From positions 62,001 to 126,000 of the forward strand of contig CAKUXX010000005.1 in assembly GCA_934702355.1 (NCBI GenBank): a DNA stretch of 64,000 bases, written 5' to 3'. Shown here piece after piece: positions 34,988 to 43,764 of the stretch; the first letter of the stretch is position 1; the number at the start of each line of letters is the position of its first letter. This stretch comes from an uncultured Methanomassiliicoccales archaeon. Its GTDB lineage: Archaea; Thermoplasmatota; Thermoplasmata; Methanomassiliicoccales; Methanomethylophilaceae. The position numbers and the translations under genes were made by a program. The notes under the pieces are model-generated. The model was given only the letters and a program-made list of their open reading frames with translations. It was not told the origin of the DNA and made no database searches.

Positions 34988-37273
34988 TCAGAAATCGAAG
35001 AGGCTGGCCTGACGAGGGCCGGTCTCTTCGGACCTTTTCTCGTTTTTATCATCTTTCGGGACTTCCTGTTCGGAGATCCCTGGTTCACCGTATGCGGCCG
35101 CCATTTCGTCCATGAGGGCCTCCTCTTCGGATGGAGACATCGATTCCCATGTCTGCTCCTGTCCGGAACCGACCTGCTGCTTCATGCTGCGGGCCAGAGC
35201 GGGTCCGATGCGGGGCATCTTGGCAAGTACGGATTCGTCCGCGGCGATGATGTCGTCCTTGCTGCGGTATCCGGCATTGAAAAGGACCCTTGCTCTGCTC
35301 CTTCCCACGCCTCTGAGCGAGACAAGGTCCATGAGCTCCTCCTTCACACCGTATCTTATCCTGGTGGACAGGGGCCTGATCCTGCGCATCGCATCGGGGT
35401 TGAATATGTACGCAATCTCCCCGGCGGCATAGATTATCCAATCCATGCGGTCCACCTTGGACCTGATGTCGCCTGGTCCGATGCCCATGGAATCCGTGAT
35501 GGTCTCCTCGGAGACCTCGTTGATCCAATCGTCCATGAGGGTCGCTACCTTGAGGTCGCTGAGGAAGTACTCCTCACCATAGTCTTCGAGTCCTTCGGGG
35601 TCTATCAGCAGTTTTCCGTCAAGGGAGTCCCAAAGGTCGTTCAGACGCTGCTGGTCGCTCTTCTTGGGGTACATTCCCGTGACATCGGGGGTCATCGCGG
35701 CGGCGACGAGGATCTGCATGGCATCGGTCTGCTCGTCGATCTTCATGACCGCATCCCTGAGCATGGATGCGGTGACAGGATCTATGTAGAGGTCGGAGAC
35801 CCTCTTCCCGAAAGGAAGGATCTCCAGACTGTCGCCGCGGCTGCGGATCATCTTCTCCTTGGACAGGAAATCCACGACATCACCGATCACGGTCTCGATA
35901 CCGAACATGTTGGATGTGTGTCCGAAGAACGTGTCACGCATAAAATCGACCAGTCCGTCTTCGGAATCGGCATCGCCCGTGGCGATTATTCCGAGGATGT
36001 GGCTTCTGAGCACCCTTTCCTGGAAGAGCTTGGAGGTCAGTTTCTCGGCGTCATGGTCGACATAGTCGGTCATCAGGTGCTCGGAGTCGCGGTCGTTCTT
36101 GGCGACCAGGATGGCCTCTCCGTACGGGTCGTACCCGGGCCTTCCGGCGCGTCCGCACATCTGCTTCACTTCCATGACGGCAATCGGACGGTTGCCTCCC
36201 TCCTCGAAGCGCGAGGTGTCCCTGACGATCACCCTTCTGGCGGGCAGGTTGATGCCCGCTGCCAACGTGGGCGTCGCGACTATCACCTTTATGTCGCCCG
36301 ATCTGAAGGAATCCTCGACGTACTTCCTCTGTCTGTACGTGAGTCCGGCGTTGTGGAATGCGGTTCCCTTGGAAACACAGCCTGCCAGCTTCCTGCCGGT
36401 GGCGGTGGATTCCGAATCCCCTTCCAGAAGGGACTCGTCCTGGTTGCTGAGGGTCCTGCTCATGAGCGGTGCGGTGAGCGATGACAGTCTCACGGCCTCC
36501 GCCTCGGTGGACCTCCTGGAGTTGACGAACACCATGCATTGCCCTCCGTCGGAGAGGGCCTGCGCCACAAGGGATGAGACGGAATCCCCGTTCTCCTCGA
36601 CCTTGCGTTCGGTGCGGTCGCCGAATGTTATCGTATCCTTGAGGAACACACCCTCTTTCAGAGGGACGGGACGCCAGTCGCTCCTGACCAGCTTGGCATG
36701 GAGCCAATCCGCCAGGTCCGAGGCGTTGGATATGGTGGCCGACAGTGCGATGACCTGAAGGTCGGGGATCCTGCGCATCATCTTGGTGAGGATCACCTCC
36801 AGTGTGGGTCCGCGGCCTGGATCGTGGATCATGTGGATCTCGTCGGCGATCACAAGCCTGACATCGTCTATCCACGGGCTGCCGTGGCGTATCAGGGAAT
36901 CGGCCTTCTCGGAGGTGGCCACGACTATGTCGGCATCCTTGATGCCCTTCTCCTCCGAATCGAGGTCCCCTGTGCTCATGTGCACCTTTATTCCGAGATG
37001 CTGGAATCTCAGGAAATCATCCCTCTTCTCCGATGCCAGGGCCTTAAGCGGCACGATGTAAAGCACCCTGCCGACCTTGTTCACCAGGGTCTTCAGCGCA
37101 GCGGCGTATCCGATAAGCGATTTCCCGCTGGCGGTGGGGATGGCGGCTACGAGGTTCCTTCCCTCCAAAGCGATGGGTATGGCCTCTGCCTGCGGCGGAT
37201 GGAGCACCCTGAACCCTTCGTTCTGAAGGGCTTCGACGACAACGTCCGGGATATCAAGCTCGTCCACCCGCAT
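34988..37273 (-). CDS. hel308: Hel308-type superfamily 2 DNA helicase
   Basis: The 761-residue product has Walker A PTASGKS (46-52), DEIH (144-147), SATISN and the motif VI 'QMCGRAGRPGYD', then a winged-helix and ratchet domain and a C-terminal HhH-like 'LRGVGRSRARVLFNAGY'. Hel308 unwinds forked DNA with 3'-5' polarity in replication restart. The final seven residues, Gln755-Ala-Ser-Leu-Phe-Asp-Phe761, form a PCNA-interacting peptide after a charged, probably disordered tail. This is longer than many Hel308 proteins because of that tail. Confidence 0.92.
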   Translation of the reverse strand: MRVDELDIPDVVVEALQNEGFRVLHPPQAEAIPIALEGRNLVAAIPTASGKSLIGYAAALKTLVNKVGRVLYIVPLKALASEKRDDFLRFQHLGIKVHMSTGDLDSEEKGIKDADIVVATSEKADSLIRHGSPWIDDVRLVIADEIHMIHDPGRGPTLEVILTKMMRRIPDLQVIALSATISNASDLADWLHAKLVRSDWRPVPLKEGVFLKDTITFGDRTERKVEENGDSVSSLVAQALSDGGQCMVFVNSRRSTEAEAVRLSSLTAPLMSRTLSNQDESLLEGDSESTATGRKLAGCVSKGTAFHNAGLTYRQRKYVEDSFRSGDIKVIVATPTLAAGINLPARRVIVRDTSRFEEGGNRPIAVMEVKQMCGRAGRPGYDPYGEAILVAKNDRDSEHLMTDYVDHDAEKLTSKLFQERVLRSHILGIIATGDADSEDGLVDFMRDTFFGHTSNMFGIETVIGDVVDFLSKEKMIRSRGDSLEILPFGKRVSDLYIDPVTASMLRDAVMKIDEQTDAMQILVAAAMTPDVTGMYPKKSDQQRLNDLWDSLDGKLLIDPEGLEDYGEEYFLSDLKVATLMDDWINEVSEETITDSMGIGPGDIRSKVDRMDWIIYAAGEIAYIFNPDAMRRIRPLSTRIRYGVKEELMDLVSLRGVGRSRARVLFNAGYRSKDDIIAADESVLAKMPRIGPALARSMKQQVGSGQEQTWESMSPSEEEALMDEMAAAYGEPGISEQEVPKDDKNEKRSEETGPRQASLFDF

Positions 37274-37375
37274 GGCCGAGAGTACATTGGGGATGTTGAT
37301 AACCCTTGCGAGGACGCGGTCTGTCCGAAGGAAGCATAGTCAGCCTTAAGAATGGGGGCGGATAATGGGCTGGCG

Positions 37376-38434
37376 ATGAGAACGAAGAGCGCCGCATTGC
37401 TGGCAGTCACATGTCTTGTGGCGATCGTCTGCGTCCCGTTTGTCACCGACCCTGTTTCAGGATCGACCGGCGGATACGATTCGCAGCTCGATGCCAATGG
37501 ACAGCAGATATACGAGGAGGTACTCTCCCGTGTGTCGTCGGGTCTCGCAGACCCCACGGAAACGATCGACATCTCGATCGATTTCAACAGGATCGTGGCC
37601 ATGGACTCCAACGAGGACGTGACCGCCTACATCGAGAGGATAACGTCGGAAGCGCTCTTCGCAGCATATTATTCGCAGCCCATGGCCGTTTGGCTCTGGG
37701 ACCTGCCCGTCGTACAGCCTGAGTTGACCACTGCCGTCAACCTGCTCAAGATAACATCCGTGGACGATCCCTCGGACGTCAAGGGATACTTCTCCCCCAA
37801 GTCCGTGTCGTTCACCCTCACCGTTCCCGAGGACATGAAGCAGGATCTGAAGACGAAGATCGGAAAGGTCACCTCGGCGATCATGAATGTCTCGGGGGAT
37901 GTGCCCTCTGTAGTGAAGGCGATATCCGGCGATCTGAGGAACATCTCCCAGAAGGACGATGCCGAAGGGGAGATCAGCAACGTTTACGACGCGCTCGTCG
38001 ACAGGAAATCCTCATCCGCAGGGATCGCGGCGGCATTCACGCTGGTGGCCAAGAGCAACGGTCTGAACGCGCTCACCGTCTGCGGCACCACCGGATCCGA
38101 CAAGGAGAAGGTCGGATACTGGAACATCGTCGATTTCGACGGCGGATGGTACGGCGTGGACGTCACCATATACGACGGAAAGGACAAATCTCCGATAATG
38201 GCGGGCTACAACACGAAGATCGTCATGGGGGACGGGACCTACTATGAGAGGTTCGGTTCCACCCACATCGCGGGCGACGGTCATCTGAACCAGATGGAGA
38301 TCGTACGCAACGGATATTCGTGGCCCGATGACAGGGGCATATTCGAGAAGTGGGGCAATCAGATCTTCATGGTCATCATAGTCGCCATGATGCTGGGTGC
38401 CATCGTATACGCCCTCAAGAAGGATATCGTCTGA
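37376..38434 (+). CDS. Exported protein with inactivated transglutaminase-like domain and C-terminal anchor
   Basis: The 352-residue product has an N-terminal signal peptide (about 5-25, ending near 'PVSGS') and a C-terminal membrane helix (about 325-345). Between them a transglutaminase-core pattern is readable: 'KSSSAGIAAAFTLVAKSNGL', then 'YWNIVDFDGGWYGVDVTIYD'. The active cysteine position is Ser/Ala and the histidine before WN is tyrosine, so it should be catalytically dead. It is the third such domain in the window. Function unknown; a binding role at the cell surface is my inference. An ATG at 37352 is an alternative start. Confidence 0.6.
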   Translation: MRTKSAALLAVTCLVAIVCVPFVTDPVSGSTGGYDSQLDANGQQIYEEVLSRVSSGLADPTETIDISIDFNRIVAMDSNEDVTAYIERITSEALFAAYYSQPMAVWLWDLPVVQPELTTAVNLLKITSVDDPSDVKGYFSPKSVSFTLTVPEDMKQDLKTKIGKVTSAIMNVSGDVPSVVKAISGDLRNISQKDDAEGEISNVYDALVDRKSSSAGIAAAFTLVAKSNGLNALTVCGTTGSDKEKVGYWNIVDFDGGWYGVDVTIYDGKDKSPIMAGYNTKIVMGDGTYYERFGSTHIAGDGHLNQMEIVRNGYSWPDDRGIFEKWGNQIFMVIIVAMMLGAIVYALKKDIV

Positions 38435-38457
38435 TTATCCGAAGGACGGCCAATCAA

Positions 38458-38467
38458 TTTAATATAC
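38458..38467 (+). promoter_or_regulatory. TATA box for lonB
   Basis: TTTAATATAC lies 37 bases before the ATG at 38505, predicting a leader of roughly 15 bases that contains a GGGGG ribosome-binding stretch. Confidence 0.55.
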
Positions 38468-38504
38468 ATCGACAAATAGTCGAAATCTCGAAAATGGGGG
38501 AAAC

Positions 38505-40520
38505 ATGACAGACAAGAAGGATGTGAAGGTTTCCGAACTCTCCGTGGAGGAGTGGGCGGACGAACAGAGCTTCACCACCACAGAGGAGATCAAGATACCC
38601 GATATGATGGCCGACCGTGTCATCGGTCAGGACGATGCCGTCGCAGTCATGCGCAAGGCCGCATCGCAGAAGAGGCACGTCATGCTCATCGGGGAGCCCG
38701 GAACAGGAAAGTCGATGCTCGCCAATTCCATGGTCGAGTACCTTCCCAAGGAGGATCTCCAGGACATAGTGGCATACCATAATCCGGACGATTTCAACGA
38801 GCCCCGCATCAGGGTGTTCCCTGCAGGCAAGGGTAAGGCCGTCGTCTCGGAGCAGAAGGCCATCGCGGCACAGCAGAGGAATCAGAAGAACTCCATGTAC
38901 ATCTACATCTGCATGGGTCTGATCGTCCTCGGTCTCGCAGGTGCGTTGCTCCTCGGCAATTTCACGATTGCATGGATCGCCATCCTCGGTGCGATGCTGG
39001 TCGTCATGCTGTTCAGGACACCCGGTCAGCAGAGGACGGAGACGGCTATCATACCGAAGCTCCTTGTCGGTCACGATCCGGGCGAGGTACCCCCGTTCGT
39101 CGATTCAACCGGAACCCACGCAGGTGCGCTCCTCGGTGATGTCAGGCACGATCCCTTCCAGTCCGGAGGTCTCGAGACCCCGTCCCACGACAGGCTCGAG
39201 GCAGGGGACATCCACAAGGCCAACAAGGGAGTCCTGTACATCGATGAGATCAACCTCCTGAAGATGGAGTCGCAGCAGGCGCTGCTCACCGCCATGCAGG
39301 AGAAGAAGATGTCCATCACAGGACAGTCCGAGCGCTCCTCCGGAGCACTGGTCAAGTCTGAGCCCGTTCCGTGCGACTTCATCCTGGTCTGCGCAGGCAA
39401 CATGGATGCCATCCAGGGGATGCATCCCGCCCTCAGGTCCAGGATAAGGGGATACGGTTACGAGGTCTACATGCGCAACACCATGCCCGACACCGACGAG
39501 AACCGCGAGTGCATCGCACGTTTCGTCGCCCAGGAGGTCAGGAAGGACGGTAAGATCCCTCATTTCGACAAATACGCCGTCGCCGAGATCCTCAGGGAGG
39601 CGCAGCGCCGTTCCGGAAGGAAGGGAGAGCTCACACTCAGGATGAGGGAGCTCGGAGGACTCATAAGGGTCTCCGGTGACATGGCTGTCGGAAGGAACTC
39701 CAAGGTCGTCACGGCAGACGATGTCATCACAGCCAGGAGGACCGCGCGCAGCCTCGAGCAGCAGATCGCCGACAGGTACATCGAGTCCAGCAAGGCCTAC
39801 GAGATGTTCAACACGTCCGGACAGGCCGTCGGAATGATCAACGGTCTCGCCGCGCTCAACGCGAGCTCCAACATGGCCGAGTACTCCGGAATCGTGCTTC
39901 CGATCGTTGCGGAAGTGTCCCCGTCCCAGGTTAAGAAGGGCGGACACATCGTCGCAACAGGACAGCTCGGAACGATCGCCAAGGAGGCTGTGGACAACAT
40001 CTCCGCGGTCATCAAGAAGTACACGATGACCAACCTCTCCGACAGCGACATCCACCTGCAGTACATCGGTACCTACGACGGTGTCGAGGGAGATTCCGCA
40101 TCCATCACCATGGCAACGGTCATAATCTCCGCACTCGAGGGCATCCCGATACGCCAGGACCTCGCTATGACAGGTTCACTGAGCGTCAGGGGAAAGGTCC
40201 TCCCCGTCGGCGGAGTCACCGCCAAGCTGGAGGCGGCCGCGGCATCGGGCATCAAGATCGCTCTGATCCCCGAGGCCAACGCAAAGGACGTCATGATCGA
40301 GGGCAGGTTCTACGAGACCATGGACATCTACACGGTGGAGAACCTCCGCGATGTCTTCGAGTACGCCTTCGTCGACTGTCCCATGAAGCAGCAGTACATG
40401 GACAAGCTCTTGCCCCTCACAGAGGGCGGCGTCTCGTCCGTGAAGAAGATCGAGCCCCCGGTGCAACACGTGTACCACACCGAGACCGTGCAGCCCGAGG
40501 CCGAGCCTGCCGCAGAATGA
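38505..40520 (+). CDS. lonB: Archaeal membrane protease LonB
   Basis: The 671-residue protein has an AAA domain with Walker A GEPGTGKS (63-70) and Walker B 'GVLYIDEIN'. Two transmembrane helices (about 131-170) are inserted between them, as in archaeal LonB. The C-terminal protease has the Ser531-Lys574 dyad in GVEGDSAS and GGVTAKLEAA. It degrades misfolded and membrane proteins in place of FtsH. It is monocistronic between its TATA box and a hairpin terminator. Confidence 0.94.
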   Translation: MTDKKDVKVSELSVEEWADEQSFTTTEEIKIPDMMADRVIGQDDAVAVMRKAASQKRHVMLIGEPGTGKSMLANSMVEYLPKEDLQDIVAYHNPDDFNEPRIRVFPAGKGKAVVSEQKAIAAQQRNQKNSMYIYICMGLIVLGLAGALLLGNFTIAWIAILGAMLVVMLFRTPGQQRTETAIIPKLLVGHDPGEVPPFVDSTGTHAGALLGDVRHDPFQSGGLETPSHDRLEAGDIHKANKGVLYIDEINLLKMESQQALLTAMQEKKMSITGQSERSSGALVKSEPVPCDFILVCAGNMDAIQGMHPALRSRIRGYGYEVYMRNTMPDTDENRECIARFVAQEVRKDGKIPHFDKYAVAEILREAQRRSGRKGELTLRMRELGGLIRVSGDMAVGRNSKVVTADDVITARRTARSLEQQIADRYIESSKAYEMFNTSGQAVGMINGLAALNASSNMAEYSGIVLPIVAEVSPSQVKKGGHIVATGQLGTIAKEAVDNISAVIKKYTMTNLSDSDIHLQYIGTYDGVEGDSASITMATVIISALEGIPIRQDLAMTGSLSVRGKVLPVGGVTAKLEAAAASGIKIALIPEANAKDVMIEGRFYETMDIYTVENLRDVFEYAFVDCPMKQQYMDKLLPLTEGGVSSVKKIEPPVQHVYHTETVQPEAEPAAE

Positions 40521-40523
40521 AAC

Positions 40524-40542
40524 GAAGGGGCATGTCCCCTTC
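40524..40542 (+). terminator. Hairpin terminator after lonB
   Basis: GAAGGGG-CATGT-CCCCTTC is a 7-bp hairpin followed by TCCTTTCCTTTTTATAC. The T-rich end also supplies the TATA-like TTTTTATAC (40551-40559) of nadM. Confidence 0.6.
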
Positions 40543-40580
40543 TCCTTTCCTTTTTATACAATCCTCTGTTATGTTCATGC

Positions 40581-41123
40581 ATGGGCATGGACGAGTATTC
40601 CGAGCATTCACTGGTGATTGGCCGGTTCCAACCGCTTCACAACGGTCATATGGAGGTCCTCAGGAAATGTTCCGAGGAATCCGAGCATCTAATCGTCGCG
40701 ATAGGCAGCGCCCAGTGCTCCCACGATCCCGGGAACCCGTTCACCGCAGGCGAGAGGTACAGGATGATATCCGACTCGCTGAAGGATGAGGGGATCGAGA
40801 GCTTCAGCATAGTCCCCGTGGAGGATCTGAACAGATATTCCGTATGGGTCGCCCATGTCGTCTCCATGGTCCCGCCGTTCGGCAGGGTCTACAGCAACAA
40901 CCCGATGACCCGCCGTCTGTTTCTGGAAGCGGGCTTCGAGGTCCGCAAATCACCGCTCTACAACCGTTCCGTGTATTCTGGTACGGAGGTCCGCCGCAGG
41001 ATGGTCGCCGGAGAGGAATGGAGGCCGCTCGTACCCGCGGCAGTCGCAGACGTCATCGATTCCATCGACGGGGTCGGAAGGCTCAGGGACATATCGGAGG
41101 GTTCCAGCGGTGCACCGCTGTGA
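40581..41123 (+). CDS. nadM: Nicotinamide-nucleotide adenylyltransferase, archaeal type
   Basis: The 180-residue nucleotidyltransferase has 'GRFQPLHNGHMEVL' with the HxGH-type site, 'IGSAQCSH' and the late 'YSGTEVRRRM', matching archaeal NadM. It makes NAD from nicotinamide mononucleotide and ATP. A TATA-like element about 22 bases upstream makes the ATG at 40581 leaderless; a second ATG at 40587 is possible. The C-terminus overlaps the start of pncC by 14 bases. Confidence 0.9.
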   Translation: MGMDEYSEHSLVIGRFQPLHNGHMEVLRKCSEESEHLIVAIGSAQCSHDPGNPFTAGERYRMISDSLKDEGIESFSIVPVEDLNRYSVWVAHVVSMVPPFGRVYSNNPMTRRLFLEAGFEVRKSPLYNRSVYSGTEVRRRMVAGEEWRPLVPAAVADVIDSIDGVGRLRDISEGSSGAPL

Positions 41124-41586
41124 GGATCTCGCCGAGATCGCCCTCGGGAAGGGCGTCACAATTTCCTGTGCGGAGTCGTGCACCGGAGGTCTGATCGGTG
41201 CGGCGATAACCGAGCTTCCGGGTTCTTCCACATATTTCCTGGGAAGCGCGGTCACATACTCCAACGATGCCAAAATGTCGATCCTCGGAGTGGAGGGAGA
41301 CGTCCTTGCGGAACACGGGGCGGTAAGCGACGAGGTCGCCCGCCAGATGGCCCTGGGGGCCTGCAGGGTGTTCTCTTCGGACTATTCCGTGGCTGTCACG
41401 GGCATCGCAGGTCCGGGAGGAGCGACGGATACGAAGCCGGTCGGTCTCGTGTACATCGCGGTATCCGACGGATCCCGCTGTGTGTCCACACGCAATGTGT
41501 TCACCGGTGACAGGGGCAGCGTCCGTTCCGAGACGGTGGATCAGGCCATCGGGCTTCTGACCGACATGATATCGGGTCGCCTCTGA
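41110..41586 (+). CDS. pncC: CinA C-terminal domain protein (NMN amidohydrolase PncC)
   Basis: The 158-residue stand-alone CinA-C domain shows 'SCAESCTGGLIGAAITELPGSS' (read in parts), 'GAVSDEVARQMA' and 'VAVTGIAGPGGATDTKPVG'. This family deamidates nicotinamide mononucleotide to nicotinate mononucleotide. It starts with GTG inside the end of nadM, so an NAD-salvage enzyme is translationally coupled to the enzyme that uses the same substrate. The pairing strengthens both calls. Confidence 0.88.
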   Translation: MHRCEDLAEIALGKGVTISCAESCTGGLIGAAITELPGSSTYFLGSAVTYSNDAKMSILGVEGDVLAEHGAVSDEVARQMALGACRVFSSDYSVAVTGIAGPGGATDTKPVGLVYIAVSDGSRCVSTRNVFTGDRGSVRSETVDQAIGLLTDMISGRL

Positions 41587-41658
41587 ACATCATCATGCAG
41601 TGACTCCGAGTTGCGGTCGTCGGAGAAAGACATATAGACGATGTGCATTCGAGTGTTC

Positions 41659-42561
41659 ATGAAGCTGCTTATGACCGGAAAGGTCAAAGAGGTCTATGAG
41701 GTCGATGCGGACACTCTCGAGTTCGCATACACAGACAACATATCCGTTTTCGACAAGATCATCCCGTCCAAGGTCCCCCACAAGGGCGAGACCCTCTGCA
41801 GGACGGCCAAATACTGGTTCGGAAAGCTCAACGAGGCCGGTATCAACAACCACTACATCTCCGAGCCCTCCAAGGACAGGATGAGGGTGAAGAGGGTCGA
41901 CGTCATCCGCGACTACAGCAAGATCGACGGCACGACCACCAACTATCTGATCCCTCTCGAGGTCATCTGCAGGTACTATGCCGCAGGATCCCTCCTCGAC
42001 AGGCTCAAATCCGGAAAGGTCAAGCCCGAGGACCTCGGATTCCCCGCAGGCCATGAGGTCAAGAGAGGGGAGAAGCTTCCCAAGCCCTTCGTCGAGTGCA
42101 CCACCAAGCTGGAGGAGCACGACGAGAACCTCACCGAGGCCGAGGCCAAGGAGATGGCAGGACTGTCCGACGAGGAGTATCAGGAGATCGTCGACACCGT
42201 TCTCAGGATCGACGAGATCATGGCAGAGGATGTCGCCAAGCGCGGTCTGATCCACTGCGACGGAAAGAAGGAGTTCGCCTACGACAAGGAGAGGAAGCTC
42301 ATGGTCGTCGATACCTTCGGAACCCTTGACGAAGACCGCTGGTGGGACGCTGACGAGTACGCCAAGGGCAACATCGTCGAGCTCTCCAAGGAGTTCGTCA
42401 GGCAGTACTACCGCGAGACGGGATACCACGAGAAGCTGTACGCGGCCAGGGACGCCGGACTCGCTGAGCCTGACATACCCGCACTGCCTCAGGACATCGT
42501 CGACCGTGTGAGCAAGCTGTACGTCGATATGTACGAGCGCATCACCGGCGAGAAGTTCTGA
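41659..42561 (+). CDS. purC: Phosphoribosylaminoimidazole-succinocarboxamide synthase
   Basis: The 300-residue product has 'GKVKEVYEV', 'FDKIIPSKVPHKGE', 'EVICRYYAAGS' and 'LVDTFGTLDEDRWW'-type motifs of PurC. It adds aspartate to CAIR in purine synthesis. The ATG at 41659 (MKLLMTGKVKEVYE) fits the family; an ATG at 41641 would add six residues. A TATA-like ACATATAGAC lies at 41630-41639. No other purine gene is adjacent. Confidence 0.93.
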   Translation: MKLLMTGKVKEVYEVDADTLEFAYTDNISVFDKIIPSKVPHKGETLCRTAKYWFGKLNEAGINNHYISEPSKDRMRVKRVDVIRDYSKIDGTTTNYLIPLEVICRYYAAGSLLDRLKSGKVKPEDLGFPAGHEVKRGEKLPKPFVECTTKLEEHDENLTEAEAKEMAGLSDEEYQEIVDTVLRIDEIMAEDVAKRGLIHCDGKKEFAYDKERKLMVVDTFGTLDEDRWWDADEYAKGNIVELSKEFVRQYYRETGYHEKLYAARDAGLAEPDIPALPQDIVDRVSKLYVDMYERITGEKF

Positions 42562-42578
42562 AACTAAGAAACAACACC

Positions 42579-42603
42579 CCTTCCCGGGGTCGTCCCGGGA
42601 AGG
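42579..42603. terminator. Hairpin terminator between purC and cbiO
   Basis: CCTTCCCGGG and CCCGGGAAGG form a perfect 10-bp stem with a 5-base loop, followed by ATTTATGAAAAT. It lies between the convergent purC and cbi operons and may serve both. Confidence 0.65.
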
Positions 42604-42621
42604 ATTTATGAAAATCGATCA

Positions 42622-43764
42622 TCAGAGATCGACCACATCATGGTCGACCTGGGTCCCGAAGTCCTTCAGACGGAGGATGCGTGCCTCGATCAGGTCCACG
42701 CAGTCCGAATCGCAGAAGAGCACTGTGTCCTTTCCGACAAGGCAGTCCGACATGCATGATTCGAAACCGTCGAAGACATAGTCCATCGGCAGCATGCTCT
42801 TAGGGAGCAGTGCGCGTGTGGCAGCACCGAATATCCCTTTGGAGGCATTTTCGCTCATTCCGTCCATGGCGCGGGCCATGATGTCCGAATCCAGTTCATC
42901 CGAAATGGGGACGATCCTGAACGCACCTTTCTTTCCCGTTGCGATCTTGGACAGAAGCTGCGATTCGGAGCACGGGAACGGGGCTTCGGGCATTTTGTGC
43001 ATATTGCAGATTCCGCGGTTCATCAGGAACATCGATGGTTGCATAAGGCCTGCCAGATGCACTTCGGTGGAATCGGAGAAGAATCCTATAGGTTCTCCGG
43101 AGTACACGAGCTTCCCTTTCCTCATGACTTTGATCTCATCCGCCCATGCGTACGCCAGATCGATGTCGTGAGTGGAGAGAACAACGGTGGTCCCGTTGTG
43201 ATGAAGCTGTTCGGCGAGCTCCATGAGCTCCAGGGCCATCTGGGGATCCAGGCCTGCGGTCGGTTCGTCCATGATGAGGACCTCGGGTTCCATCGCCAAC
43301 GCTCCGGCCAGCGCGAGCCTCTTCCTCTGTCCGTACGACAGCTGCAGGGTGTTTCTTCCCCGCAGATCGTCAAGACCTAGCAGGTTGATGGCGTTGTCCG
43401 ACCTCCTCTTGACCTCGCTTTCGGGGAGACCTATGTTGCGGGGACCGTATGAAACATCCTCCTCAACCGTCTGTCCGAAGATCTGGTCGTCGGGGTTCTG
43501 CAGGACCACGGAGACCTTGGACCTCAGTGTCCTGAGGGCCTTCTTCTTGTAGGATATGGGTTCTCCGTCGAACTTGACGGTTCCTTCGGAGGGCTTGAAC
43601 ACACCGTTGAGGTGATAGAACAGTGTGGATTTGCCGGCGCCGTTTGCACCGAGCACGGCCGTTTTGACGCCTTTCTTGATTGTTATATTGACATTGTCCA
43701 GAGACGGCTTGTCGTTTCCGGAATAGAGGAACGACAGTCCGACTGTCTCGATGCCGTTATTCAT
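42622..43764 (-). CDS. cbiO: Cobalt ECF transporter ATPase CbiO (second copy) with C-terminal extension
   Basis: The 380-residue protein has Walker A GANGAGKST (39-47), 'VVLQNPDDQIFGQTVEEDVSYGP', signature LSYGQRKR, 'MDEPTAGLDP' and H-loop STHDID, as in CbiO/EcfA. Beyond residue 240 it carries about 140 extra residues with 'FCDSDCVDL', also found in the first CbiO. It powers cobalt uptake together with the other CbiO, as a heterodimer. Its ATG overlaps the preceding gene's stop (ATGA). Confidence 0.9.
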   Translation of the reverse strand: MNNGIETVGLSFLYSGNDKPSLDNVNITIKKGVKTAVLGANGAGKSTLFYHLNGVFKPSEGTVKFDGEPISYKKKALRTLRSKVSVVLQNPDDQIFGQTVEEDVSYGPRNIGLPESEVKRRSDNAINLLGLDDLRGRNTLQLSYGQRKRLALAGALAMEPEVLIMDEPTAGLDPQMALELMELAEQLHHNGTTVVLSTHDIDLAYAWADEIKVMRKGKLVYSGEPIGFFSDSTEVHLAGLMQPSMFLMNRGICNMHKMPEAPFPCSESQLLSKIATGKKGAFRIVPISDELDSDIMARAMDGMSENASKGIFGAATRALLPKSMLPMDYVFDGFESCMSDCLVGKDTVLFCDSDCVDLIEARILRLKDFGTQVDHDVVDL

